DNA of 6,868 nucleotides. Source: Gracilibacteraceae bacterium (GTDB taxonomy: Bacteria > Bacillota > Desulfitobacteriia > Desulfitobacteriales > Syntrophobotulaceae). Below the pieces are notes generated by a model that did not search any database, was not told the origin of the DNA, and saw only the letters and a list, made by a program, of their open reading frames with translations. The DNA lies in NCBI GenBank assembly GCA_031274335.1, contig JAISQG010000074.1, positions 1 to 6,868 of the forward strand, read 5' to 3'. The position numbers were made by a program, and so were the translations under genes. Shown here one piece after another: positions 1 through 5,915 of this stretch. Every line of letters begins with the position of its first letter. The stretch's first letter is position 1.

Positions 1-1
1 A

Positions 2-109
2 AATATTGGCACTGACGCAACGGCTATTTTCACAGACATTGCCCTGCTGCCTGACGGAGACAGATTTTTGTTTGCCGGCATACCGTGTCGCCAAAAGCAG
101 CAAAACTGA
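2..109 (+). CDS. Possible 3' end of an upstream gene (partial, hypothetical)
   Basis: This frame is open from the window edge to a TGA at 107-109 and gives 35 residues containing the stretch IFTDIALLPDGDRFLFAG. That stretch reads like an ordinary beta-strand/turn segment of a folded protein. A perfect hairpin at 131-160, 21 nt after the stop, would fit a gene end. I do not recognise the family. At least two other frames, one on each strand, are also open through this short stretch, so the reading is weak. It rests on residue composition and the following hairpin, not on homology. Confidence 0.28.
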   Translation, partial: NIGTDATAIFTDIALLPDGDRFLFAGIPCRQKQQN

Positions 110-130
110 CGCTGGGGGCGGTCTCCCGTC

Positions 131-160
131 CGCCATCGCCCAGAATCGCGGGCGATGGCG
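131..160. terminator. Perfect 11-bp GC-rich hairpin (terminator-like, no T-tract)
   Basis: CGCCATCGCCC (131-141) is exactly complementary to GGGCGATGGCG (150-160) around an 8-nt loop. It lies between the possible upstream gene end at 109 and the padR promoter at 241, where a transcription terminator is expected. No run of T follows on either strand, so it is not a textbook intrinsic terminator. It could instead stabilise the 3' end of an RNA or be a scattered repeat element. Confidence 0.4.
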
Positions 161-240
161 TTAATCCCAGCAGCATGGCAATGAGCAGGTACATCTCTCC
201 ATCAGAATAATAATCGGAGTCATCCCTGAAAAAATTCCTA

Positions 241-269
241 TTGACAAAGCTGCTACTGCGTGATATTAT
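241..269 (+). promoter_or_regulatory. Sigma-A promoter of the padR-DUF1048 operon
   Basis: A perfect -35 TTGACA (241-246) and a -10 TATTAT (264-269) are separated by exactly 17 nt. The predicted transcription start is near 276, leaving a leader of about 55 nt before the TTG start at 331. The nearby TATAAT at 269-274 would give a 22-nt spacer and is less likely to be the -10. A palindrome just downstream of the -10 suggests repression. Confidence 0.8.
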
Positions 270-279
270 ATAATGGTAG

Positions 280-292
280 TAAGTAATACTTA
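280..292. promoter_or_regulatory. Palindrome TAAGTAATACTTA, likely PadR operator
   Basis: The 13-nt sequence TAAGTA-A-TACTTA is a perfect inverted repeat around a central A. It starts about 10 nt downstream of the -10 box, at or just after the predicted transcription start, which is a blocking position. PadR-family proteins are dimeric winged-helix repressors that commonly bind inverted repeats in their own promoters. Autoregulation by the product of the gene at 331 is therefore inferred, not shown. Confidence 0.5.
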
Positions 293-330
293 TAACAAGT
301 CATACAAAATAGCGACAGGAGGCGAGCCGT

Positions 331-663
331 TTGGATAACTTGACCGAAATGCTAAAGGGCGTGTTGGAGGGCTGCGTTCTCGAAATCATCAGTCGAGGGG
401 AAACCTACGGATACGAAATTACGCGGACGCTGAACTCGCTGGGTTTCGCCGACGTAGTGGAGGGAACGGTGTACACTATCCTTTTGCGGCTTGCCAAGAG
501 CAAGCTCGTAGAGATTGAGAAAAAGCCGTCCGATATAGGCCCGCCGAGGAAGTTTTTCACGCTCAACGGCGCGGGGCGCGCGGAACTGCGGCGGTTCTGG
601 GAAAAGTGGGATTTCGTGTCATCAAGGCTGAACCAATTAAAGGAGGGGCAGGCAAATGTCTGA
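331..663 (+). CDS. PadR-family winged-helix transcriptional repressor
   Basis: This 110-residue DNA-binding protein belongs to the short PadR class (PF03551). Residues about 8-35 form the first helices (LKGVLEGCVLEII, then the conserved YGYEI). Residues 45-60 hold the GTVYTILLRLAKSKLVE helix, matching the family's PTLYPLLxRLExxGLV pattern. Residues 70-86 (GPPRKFFTLNGAGRAEL) are the hallmark wing. The TTG start at 331 is chosen because AGGAGG at 317-322 sits 8 nt upstream; the next in-frame ATG (349) would remove part of helix 1. The 3' end overlaps the DUF1048 gene by 8 nt, implying translational coupling. The protein probably represses its own operon through the 280-292 palindrome. Ligand unknown; in related proteins it is often a drug, phenolic or envelope-stress signal. 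Confidence 0.9.
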   Translation: MDNLTEMLKGVLEGCVLEIISRGETYGYEITRTLNSLGFADVVEGTVYTILLRLAKSKLVEIEKKPSDIGPPRKFFTLNGAGRAELRRFWEKWDFVSSRLNQLKEGQANV

Positions 664-1012
664 TTTTTTCGACAAATATTTTAACATCAAGAAAATCGCG
701 GAAAGTAAGCGCGAGTACAAGCGGCAAATGGCGAGGGTTGACGCGTTGCCGGAGGATTACCGGTTCGTTTTCCGGGAAATTCAAAAGCACATGTGGCAGT
801 TCGCGGGCGGCGACGGTATGGATATGCTTCAAATCCACTACGACCTTATTGACCTGTTCGAGTCGGGCGCGTCGGAGGGCAAGCGGTGCTTGGAAATCAC
901 CGGAACGGATGTGGCGGCATTCTGCGACGAGCTGCTTCGCAGCGCGAAGACGTACACCGAGGATTGGCGCGAGAAGCTGAACAATCGCGTCCGGAAAAAG
1001 CTGGGAGGGTAA
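656..1012 (+). CDS. DUF1048 family protein, PadR partner
   Basis: This 118-residue, helix-rich soluble protein has no signal peptide or membrane segment. It matches the DUF1048 family (PF06304), whose genes commonly sit directly after padR-type repressors in Firmicutes. Recognisable parts are a charged N-terminal helix (residues 16-28), a middle segment ending in a short linker (about 66-78), and the conserved ITGTDVAAFCDELL (81-94) followed by WREKLN (104-109). The biochemical function is unknown. The ATG at 656 lies 9 nt after AGGAGG (641-646), inside the last codons of padR. Tight coupling suggests the two proteins act on the same signal. In other genomes the operon often continues into a second DUF1048 gene or an ABC transporter; here it does not. 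Confidence 0.82.
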   Translation: MSDFFDKYFNIKKIAESKREYKRQMARVDALPEDYRFVFREIQKHMWQFAGGDGMDMLQIHYDLIDLFESGASEGKRCLEITGTDVAAFCDELLRSAKTYTEDWREKLNNRVRKKLGG

Positions 1013-1016
1013 CCCG

Positions 1017-1046
1017 ATGAATGATTCCCACTTCCCACTTCCGTGA
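1017..1046 (+). pseudogene. Start of a third operon cistron, stopped after nine codons
   Basis: An ATG at 1017 lies 7 nt after a strong ribosome binding site, GGGAGGG (1003-1009), but the frame reads only MNDSHFPLP before TGA at 1044-1046. A period-7 tandem repeat (TTCCCAC twice plus TTCC, 1025-1042) makes up most of it. The next gene's promoter begins 26 nt later. The simplest reading is that a former third gene of the padR operon was deleted, leaving its initiation region. A genuinely tiny peptide, or a chance ATG, cannot be excluded. Confidence 0.35.
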
Positions 1047-1071
1047 CATGCACTCCGCGCGCAAACTGGTC

Positions 1072-1100
1072 TTGACATTTTCCTGGTTTTCGGTTATAGT
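1072..1100 (+). promoter_or_regulatory. Sigma-A promoter of the M23 peptidase-bactofilin operon
   Basis: TTGACA (1072-1077) and TATAGT (1095-1100) are separated by 17 nt, close to the ideal sigma-A arrangement. Transcription should start near 1107, giving an 80-nt leader before the TTG start at 1190. This promoter makes the cell-shape pair independent of the padR operon upstream. Confidence 0.75.
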
Positions 1101-1148
1101 GAACCTTGTTGCTTAGGGACTGTTTATTTCTTCCCAGTTCCTTAACGG

Positions 1149-1168
1149 GGCAAGGTTCAGGCCTTGCC
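1149..1168 (+). other. Leader hairpin 10 nt upstream of the M23 ribosome binding site
   Basis: GGCAAGG (1149-1155) pairs perfectly with CCTTGCC (1162-1168) across a 6-nt loop. It falls within the transcribed leader, 9 nt before AGGAGG (1178-1183). It could stabilise the mRNA or tune ribosome access. There is no T-tract, so attenuation by intrinsic termination is unlikely. I see no known riboswitch core. Confidence 0.35.
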
Positions 1169-1189
1169 TGCGCTGACAGGAGGACGGTT

Positions 1190-2080
1190 TTGAAAAAAAG
1201 GTATTCTATCATCATTGTGCCGCCGGAAAATGAAAAAAAACCTCATCAGATTGAGTTTACGATAACCGTCAAAAAAATCCTCATAGCCGGCGCCGCCCTG
1301 TTTTTACTGGCGGTTTCCCTGCTGGCTGTCGCCAATGTCATACAGGCTGCCTACATAAACGGGGTGCAGCAGAAAATAGCTTACAACGAGGCTCTGGAAA
1401 AGGAAATAGAAGCAAAAAAACTGGAAATCGAGCGGCTGACCGAGATGACAGCGGCTATCAACGCTGATCTACAGGCCATTGCCGAATACGAGTCGGAAAT
1501 AAATTCCGTGCTGGACATCGCTCCTTCGTCCGGCGGTGCGGCGGAACGGAGCCGCGGAAGCTCTGACCGGCGCGAAGTGCCCGTGGCCGGCAATCTCGAC
1601 GAGGCAGCTGTTCACGTGGCCGCTTACACGCAATCTATGAAGGAGATTTATTCCGCCTCCCTCGTCTTTAACGAGAAGTTGCGCCATCTGCCCACAATTT
1701 ACCCCGTGAAAAACGGTGTGCTCAGCTCCAACTATGGTTACCGCGCCAACCCTTTTGGCGGCAGCTCGTCGGAATTTCACGACGGCGTTGACTTTTCCTG
1801 CCCGTACGGGTCGCCTGTTTACGCCGCGGCCGCCGGCACGGTGACGTCGTCTTCATATGAGAGCGGTTGGGGCTACAGACTGATCATTGATCACGGCAAC
1901 GGCGTCGTCACTTTTTACGCCCACAATTCCAGCAATCTGGCGCAAGCCGGCGATGTGGTGGACAAAGGCGAACTTATCGCGTATTCAGGCAACTCCGGGC
2001 GCAGCACCGGTTCGCATTTGCATTTCGGCGCTTCGATCAACGGAGCGTCGGTCAACCCGCTGAGTTTTTTTAATAAATAA
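1190..2080 (+). CDS. Membrane-anchored M23 (LytM-type) peptidoglycan endopeptidase
   Basis: This 296-residue zinc metallopeptidase should cleave peptide cross-links in peptidoglycan outside the cytoplasmic membrane. Residues 1-29 are a basic cytoplasmic segment (MKKRYSIIIVPPENEKK), and 30-52 form one transmembrane helix. Residues about 60-105 are a charged coiled coil, followed by a linker. The catalytic M23 domain (PF01551) spans about 180-293. The zinc site is visible: H197 and D201 in HDGVD, and H278 in HLH. H276 and H245 (in YAH) are the expected catalytic histidines, so the enzyme looks active. The TTG at 1190 is chosen because AGGAGG (1178-1183) precedes it by 6 nt and the product then begins with a positively charged anchor. 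Upstream in-frame codons lie in the leader. A bactofilin gene follows 44 nt later; such pairs localise wall cutting for cell shape (H. pylori Csd1/CcmA, Hyphomonas LmdC/BacA). Confidence 0.93.
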   Translation: MKKRYSIIIVPPENEKKPHQIEFTITVKKILIAGAALFLLAVSLLAVANVIQAAYINGVQQKIAYNEALEKEIEAKKLEIERLTEMTAAINADLQAIAEYESEINSVLDIAPSSGGAAERSRGSSDRREVPVAGNLDEAAVHVAAYTQSMKEIYSASLVFNEKLRHLPTIYPVKNGVLSSNYGYRANPFGGSSSEFHDGVDFSCPYGSPVYAAAAGTVTSSSYESGWGYRLIIDHGNGVVTFYAHNSSNLAQAGDVVDKGELIAYSGNSGRSTGSHLHFGASINGASVNPLSFFNK

Positions 2081-2124
2081 ATCAATGTTTTATCACTAAA
2101 CTTACAATATAAAGAGGAGCCATT

Positions 2125-2601
2125 ATGTTCGGGAAAAAAAAGGATAACGCCTTGATTCCGGCTAATCCCACCGTGACCCAGACCAGCAAAGACCCTTCTT
2201 TCATCGCCCACGACTGTTTCATTGAAGGCGTTCTGCAGAGCAACGGCGATTTGCGCATTGACGGGCGCGTAACCGGCACCATTCGCGTGGCCGGCAGTCT
2301 GGTTCTTAATAATACCGCTTATGTGAGCGCGGATATTTTCGCCAAGAACGTAAAAATTGCCGGCGAGCTTCGCGGCAACATCAGCGCGGAGGAGCTGGCG
2401 GAGCTGACCGCCACGGCCCGCGTTTTCGGCGATATAATGGCCGGCGCTTTTAAAGTGGAGCGCGGGGCCCGTTTTGTCGGCGCCAGCCTCGGCCAGTATG
2501 TCACCCCGTCTATCGAGGGCGAATGCCAGCCTGCGGACAGGCCGGACGACGCGGAGGATTCCGCCGGCGCGGAAAAGGCGAGCGAAGAAATCAAGTGGTA
2601 A
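2125..2601 (+). CDS. Bactofilin (polymer-forming cytoskeletal protein)
   Basis: This 158-residue protein should polymerise without nucleotides into filaments at the inner face of the membrane. A disordered N-terminus (residues 1-25, beginning MFGKKKDN) precedes the bactofilin beta-helix (PF04519, about 30-125). The helix shows the typical short hydrophobic repeats alternating with glycines, such as GDLRIDGRVTGTIRV (41-55) and VKIAGELRGNIS. The C-terminal tail, about 131-158, is acidic and likely unstructured. Length is normal for the family. The ATG at 2125 follows GAGGAG (2114-2119) by 5 nt. No separate promoter is evident in the 44-nt gap after the M23 gene, so the two are probably one transcript. 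The likely role is to position the M23 enzyme through that enzyme's cytoplasmic N-terminus; this is inferred from characterised pairs. Confidence 0.93.
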   Translation: MFGKKKDNALIPANPTVTQTSKDPSFIAHDCFIEGVLQSNGDLRIDGRVTGTIRVAGSLVLNNTAYVSADIFAKNVKIAGELRGNISAEELAELTATARVFGDIMAGAFKVERGARFVGASLGQYVTPSIEGECQPADRPDDAEDSAGAEKASEEIKW

Positions 2602-2625
2602 AGATAAGTCGATAATCTACCGCTT
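2593..2625. terminator. Candidate bidirectional terminator between bactofilin and uvrB
   Basis: AAGTGGTA (2593-2600) can pair with TACCGCTT (2618-2625), eight pairs including one G-U, across a 17-nt loop. T-rich stretches follow on both strands (ATTTCCTT rightward, GATTTCTT leftward). The stem overlaps both stop codons, because only 22 nt separate the convergent genes. The large loop makes it a weak candidate, but no better terminator is present. Confidence 0.3.
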
Positions 2626-4585
2626 ATTTCCTTAATTCGATGATCGCGTCTCGTAGCTCGGCCGCCCGCTCAAAATCCAGATCCCTGGCGGCGGCGCGCA
2701 TATCTTTGTCCAGTTTTTTGATGTATTTTTCCTTCTCGCTGCGCGTCATTTTCTGGCCCTTTGTCACGTATTCGGCCGGGTCCTCCGCCGCCAGCGTCGC
2801 TTCGGGCATGGCGCGCAGCTCTTTGCGTATGGTTTGCGGCGTGATGCCGAACAAATCGTTATAAGCCTTCTGAATCTGCCGGCGGCGTTCTGTTTCGCTG
2901 ATGGCCGCCGTCATGGATCTGGTCATCACGTCGGCATACATGACGACTTTGCCATCCGCGTTGCGGGCCGCGCGGCCGATGGTCTGAATGAGCGAGCGTT
3001 CGGCGCGTAAAAATCCTTCCTTGTCGGCGTCAAGTATGGCCACCAGCGACACCTCCGGCAAATCAAGCCCTTCTCGCAGCAGATTGATCCCCACAATGAC
3101 GTCGATTTGGCCCCGACGCAATTCCTGCAAAATTTCCAGGCGCTCCAGCGTGGCGATATCGGAATGCAGATAGCGCACTTTTATATTCAGCTGCTTTAGG
3201 TAATCGGTCAAATCTTCGGCCATGCGCTTCGTCAGTGTCGTGACGAGCGCGCGCTCGTTCCGCGCGACGCGCAGGCGGATTTCCCCGAGCAAATGGTCGA
3301 TCTGCCCGGCGGAGGGGCGCACCTCCACCTCCGGATCCAAAAGCCCGGTCGGCCGGATAATCTGTTCCACGACTTCCGGGCAATGCTCCAGTTCATAGGG
3401 ACCCGGTGTCGCGCTGACATAAATGCGCCGCGGCGTCATAACATCAAATTCCTCAAAACGCAAGGGCCGGTTGTCCAAGGCGGAAGGCAAACGGAAGCCA
3501 TATTCGACCAGAGTCGTCTTGCGCGACTGGTCGCCGACGTACATGGCCCGCACCTGGGGCAGGGTTTGGTGCGATTCGTCGATGAACAGGAGGAAGTCTT
3601 TGGGGAAAAAATGAAGCAATGTGTAGGGCGTTTCTCCCGGCTGGCGAAATGTTATGTGGCGGGAATAATTCTCAATGCCATTGCAAAAACCCATTTCCCG
3701 CAGCATTTCCACGTCGTAGCGCGTGCGCTGCTCCAGGCGCTGCGCTTCCAGCAGCTTGCCCTCGCGGCGCAGGGAGGCCAGGCGTTCTTCCAGTTCCGCC
3801 TCAATATTTTCCACGGCCACGAGCATTTTTTCCCGCTCCGTCACATAATGGGAGTTGGGGAAAATAGAGACATGCCTGCGTTCGGCCAGCATTTCACCCG
3901 TCAGGACATTGATTTCGTACAAATGCTCAATTTCATCGCCGAACATTTCCACGCGGATCGCCTGCTCACTCGACCCGGCCGGGCAAATTTCCACCGTGTC
4001 GCCGCGGGCGCGGAACGTGCCGCGCGTAAAGGAAGCCTCATTGCGGTCGTACTGGATTTCCACCAACCGGCGCAGGATGGCGTTGCGGTCGATTTCCTGG
4101 CCTTGGCGCAAGGAAAGCACCATGTCGCGGTATTCGTCCGGCGAGCCCAGGCCGTAGATGCAGGAAACACTGGCGATAACGACGACGTCGCGGCGCTCGA
4201 ACAGGGCGGCGGTCGCCGAATGGCGGAGTTTTTCGATTTCTTCGTTCACGGAGGCGTCTTTTTCAATATAAAGGTCGCTAGAGGGCACATAGGCTTCCGG
4301 CTGGTAATAATCGTAATAACTTACAAAATATTCCACGGAATTCTCGGGGAAAAACTCGCGGAATTCCCCGTAAAGCTGCCCGGCCAGCGTTTTGTTATGC
4401 GCGAGCACGAGTGCCGGCCGGTTAAGCCGCGCGATTATATTGGCCATCGTGAAGGTTTTGCCGGAACCCGTCACGCCGAGCAGCGTTTGATGCTGCCGTC
4501 CGTCCAGCACGCCCTGGGCGAGCTTGGCCACGGCCTGGGGCTGATCTCCGGACATATCGTAAGGCGCCCGCAGCTGAAAATCCAT
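2624..4585 (-). CDS. uvrB: UvrABC excinuclease subunit B
   Basis: UvrB is the damage-verifying helicase-like subunit of nucleotide excision repair. It is loaded by UvrA, verifies the lesion with its beta-hairpin, and recruits UvrC for incision. The protein has 653 residues, close to the usual 660-670. Walker A is GVTGSGKT (37-44). The beta-hairpin region is [20 protein letters not shown] (91-110). Motif II is DESH (336-339), motif [13 protein letters not shown] (391-400), and motif [11 protein letters not shown] (534-542). The UvrC-interacting UVR motif is at about 618-653 and ends in [11 protein letters not shown]. All key residues are intact. The ATG is preceded by GGGAGG on the minus strand (4591-4596) with 5-nt spacing. 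A promoter and a LexA box lie just upstream, so SOS induction is likely. It converges on the bactofilin gene. Confidence 0.98.
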   Translation of the reverse strand: MDFQLRAPYDMSGDQPQAVAKLAQGVLDGRQHQTLLGVTGSGKTFTMANIIARLNRPALVLAHNKTLAGQLYGEFREFFPENSVEYFVSYYDYYQPEAYVPSSDLYIEKDASVNEEIEKLRHSATAALFERRDVVVIASVSCIYGLGSPDEYRDMVLSLRQGQEIDRNAILRRLVEIQYDRNEASFTRGTFRARGDTVEICPAGSSEQAIRVEMFGDEIEHLYEINVLTGEMLAERRHVSIFPNSHYVTEREKMLVAVENIEAELEERLASLRREGKLLEAQRLEQRTRYDVEMLREMGFCNGIENYSRHITFRQPGETPYTLLHFFPKDFLLFIDESHQTLPQVRAMYVGDQSRKTTLVEYGFRLPSALDNRPLRFEEFDVMTPRRIYVSATPGPYELEHCPEVVEQIIRPTGLLDPEVEVRPSAGQIDHLLGEIRLRVARNERALVTTLTKRMAEDLTDYLKQLNIKVRYLHSDIATLERLEILQELRRGQIDVIVGINLLREGLDLPEVSLVAILDADKEGFLRAERSLIQTIGRAARNADGKVVMYADVMTRSMTAAISETERRRQIQKAYNDLFGITPQTIRKELRAMPEATLAAEDPAEYVTKGQKMTRSEKEKYIKKLDKDMRAAARDLDFERAAELRDAIIELRK

Positions 4586-4617
4586 TGCCGCCTCCCTGTG
4601 GGAAATATGACGGGCTT

Positions 4618-4646
4618 ATCATAACACAGAGCGGAAAAAGATTCAA
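4618..4646 (-). promoter_or_regulatory. Sigma-A promoter of uvrB
   Basis: Read on the minus strand, TTGAAT (4646-4641) and TATGAT (4623-4618) are separated by 17 nt. The predicted transcription start near 4611 gives a short leader of about 25 nt that includes the ribosome binding site at 4591-4596. The LexA box lies immediately upstream of the -35. Confidence 0.65.
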
Positions 4647-4652
4647 GCATTT

Positions 4653-4670
4653 TGCGAACATTTGTTTGCA
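4653..4670. promoter_or_regulatory. LexA (SOS) box upstream of uvrB
   Basis: TGCGAAC-ATTT-GTTTGCA is an inverted repeat with a single mismatch. Its core CGAACATTTGTTTG matches the Gram-positive LexA consensus CGAACATATGTTCG at 12 of 14 positions. uvrB is a classic SOS gene, so function and site agree. The box sits 6 nt upstream of the predicted uvrB -35, and about 28 nt upstream of the divergent gntR -35. Its main target should be uvrB. Confidence 0.7.
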
Positions 4671-4673
4671 TTG

Positions 4674-4700
4674 TTGATATTCATTAATCACCTTGATATT
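4674..4700. repeat. Two direct copies of TTGATATT in the divergent control region
   Basis: TTGATATT occurs at 4674-4681 and at 4693-4700, 19 nt apart start to start, or just under two helical turns. The second copy overlaps the gntR -35 element (4699-4704). They may be half-sites for a regulator, but chance in this AT-rich stretch is possible. Confidence 0.3.
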
Positions 4701-4727
4701 GCAAAGGCTGCCTTTTCGTGGTATGAT
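4699..4727 (+). promoter_or_regulatory. Sigma-A promoter of the gntR gene
   Basis: TTGCAA (4699-4704) and TATGAT (4722-4727) are separated by 17 nt. The predicted start near 4734 leaves a leader of about 90 nt, which contains a 12-bp palindrome and a GC-rich hairpin before the start codon at 4825. Confidence 0.6.
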
Positions 4728-4751
4728 AATTTCTGGCAGGATTTTGCGCGT

Positions 4752-4763
4752 TTGATCAATCAA
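4752..4763. promoter_or_regulatory. Palindrome TTGATCAATCAA, candidate GntR operator
   Basis: TTGAT-CA-ATCAA is a perfect inverted repeat about 18-30 nt downstream of the predicted gntR transcription start, a position where a bound repressor would block elongation. FCD-type GntR proteins often bind short AT-rich palindromes and control their own genes. The link is inferred from position. Confidence 0.35.
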
Positions 4764-4770
4764 GACTTTC

Positions 4771-4793
4771 GCGGCGGAAATTCATCCCGCCGC
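4771..4793 (+). other. All-G:C hairpin in the gntR leader
   Basis: GCGGCGG (4771-4777) pairs perfectly with CCGCCGC (4787-4793) over a 9-nt loop, ending 31 nt before the ATG at 4825. No T-tract follows, so it is not an intrinsic terminator. It could affect mRNA stability or translation of a gene whose ribosome binding site (GGTGA, 4815-4819) is only moderate. Confidence 0.35.
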
Positions 4794-4824
4794 CGGCTTC
4801 GACGCTGAGAAACTGGTGAAATAT

Positions 4825-5517
4825 ATGAACGAAGATTCTTTAGTCAACGGCGTCCTACATTCGACGACCGTGAGCGATCAGGTCTATACCATCCTGCGCG
4901 AGAAAATTATCGACGGCAATCTCAAGGCCGGAGAGACCTTGGTCACGTCTCAATTGGCAGAAATGCTGAATACCAGCCGCACTCCTTTGCGCGAGGCGCT
5001 CAAGCGCCTGGAAGAAGCCGGCTGGGTTGAGCGGAGGACAAACGGAGTTGTGGCGGTCACGGAAATGTCCGTGAAAGAGCTGCAGGAGATTTATTCTGTC
5101 CGCGCCGTCTTAGAAGGGCTTGCGACTTTCGAGGCCACGTCGATCATTTGCGACGATGATTTGATCAAGATTGAAAATAAACTCTCTCAATACAATGCCA
5201 TAGATGATGCCTCCAAAGTCAGCAATATTATTGATCTTGGCCAGGAAATACACCGCATGATTTACCAGGCAGCCAGCAACGCCACCTGCTTGAACATGCT
5301 GGAGCAGATTTTAAGAAAACTGAACCGCTATCGCGCGTACTCGACATCTGTCCGCGGCCGTTACCGGCAAACCCTGTCAGAACACCGTGAAATATTGCGC
5401 CGTATGCGGGAGCGGCAAGCTGAAGCGGCGGAACTGGCAATGCGCGCGCACATTTTGAACGCAAGCGCTATCGTCACGCGCCATATGCTGAATCTGGGGC
5501 TGTCCGACAAGCTGTGA
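4825..5517 (+). CDS. GntR-family transcriptional regulator with FCD ligand-binding domain
   Basis: This 230-residue regulator has two parts. The N-terminal GntR winged helix (PF00392, about 16-80) includes SQLAEMLNTSRTPLREALKRL (split here: helix 2 at 42-49, recognition helix 51-62) and the wing GVVAVTEMS. The all-helical FCD domain (PF07729, about 85-210) normally binds a small acid or sugar acid and a metal. The metal-ligand histidines appear as H143, H187 and H209. The aspartate usually four residues before the first histidine is glycine here (G139). The ATG at 4825 follows GGTGA (4815-4819) by 5 nt; an in-frame GTG at 4816 would add three residues but lies within that site. The gene is divergent from uvrB and followed by two unknown genes that it may control. 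No catabolic genes are nearby, so the ligand cannot be guessed. Confidence 0.93.
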   Translation: MNEDSLVNGVLHSTTVSDQVYTILREKIIDGNLKAGETLVTSQLAEMLNTSRTPLREALKRLEEAGWVERRTNGVVAVTEMSVKELQEIYSVRAVLEGLATFEATSIICDDDLIKIENKLSQYNAIDDASKVSNIIDLGQEIHRMIYQAASNATCLNMLEQILRKLNRYRAYSTSVRGRYRQTLSEHREILRRMRERQAEAAELAMRAHILNASAIVTRHMLNLGLSDKL

Positions 5518-5567
5518 GCGAATGGGATTTGGATTGTGGAATGCCTTGAAACGAGGTGACGCACGCT

Positions 5568-5915
5568 GTGGCTCAAAAGACAAAGGAGCAAATCAGGGTG
5601 GAGGTGGATGAGAAAAGCAATCTGCCCAATACCTACCAGTCCGCCAGCGGCTGGATCGGCGAGACGGAGAATGTCCCGCCTGGGGAAAATTTAGAACGGG
5701 ACTGGTGGCTGAACGGGTTTCAGCCGGGCTCGCAGACGGCGGCCGAAAATATCCAGGTCATCGGCTCCATAACATTTCAAGATGCTAAAATGCGGGATGA
5801 ATTCACTAAAGAGTTTGAAAAAGCGATCGGCCGCGGCCATGCTGAGGCGGTCTGTTCGCTGGCCGGCAATGTCTTCACCTTTGACTGGTATGGCAGGGGG
5901 CAATATGAAAAGTAG
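5568..5915 (+). CDS. Hypothetical soluble protein, 115 residues
   Basis: I do not recognise this family. The product is hydrophilic with no signal peptide or membrane helix. A charged N-terminus (KTKEQIRVEVDEK) is followed by a Trp/Gly/Pro-rich middle (GWIGETENVPPGENLERDWW). The C-terminal half, about 61-115, alternates strand-like and helix-like segments (IQVIGSITF, then MRDEFTKEFEKAI, then AGNVFTFDWYG), suggesting a small alpha/beta fold. The GTG at 5568 is chosen because GAGGTGA (5553-5559) precedes it by 8 nt; the earlier GTG at 5556 lies inside that site. It begins 50 nt after gntR with no clear promoter between, and its 3' end overlaps the lipoprotein gene by 11 nt. Coupling suggests that the two products work together. 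Confidence 0.7.
   Translation: MAQKTKEQIRVEVDEKSNLPNTYQSASGWIGETENVPPGENLERDWWLNGFQPGSQTAAENIQVIGSITFQDAKMRDEFTKEFEKAIGRGHAEAVCSLAGNVFTFDWYGRGQYEK

Noticed and set aside
269..274. TATAAT as the padR -10 box
   Set aside because: It would lie 22 nt from TTGACA, too far for sigma-A. TATTAT at 264-269 gives the optimal 17 nt.
30..299. A long minus-strand open frame containing NFFRDDSDYYSDGEMYLL
   Set aside because: The segment looks somewhat protein-like, but the frame runs through the padR promoter, and the only ATG near it (192-194) has its purine-rich stretch directly abutting it. A remnant gene is possible but unsupported.
563..1078. A 171-codon open frame on the minus strand
   Set aside because: It is antisense to padR and DUF1048, which both have strong family matches and ribosome binding sites.
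1106..1189. N-terminal extension of the M23 gene to an upstream start at 1106
   Set aside because: It would begin at the predicted transcription start with no ribosome binding site. The TTG at 1190 has an ideal AGGAGG and gives a normal membrane anchor.
2081..2124. Separate promoter for the bactofilin gene (TACAAT at 2103-2108)
   Set aside because: No -35 element lies at a usable distance, and the gap to the M23 gene is only 44 nt, so co-transcription is simpler.
3293..4624. A 443-codon open frame on the plus strand
   Set aside because: It lies entirely opposite uvrB, has no ribosome binding site, and its translation is rich in His, Arg and Gly with no domain pattern. It is a shadow of a GC-rich gene.
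5782..5904. Longer version of the lipoprotein starting at 5782
   Set aside because: It would bury the lipoprotein signal 41 residues into the protein. The ATG at 5905 gives a textbook signal and lipobox.
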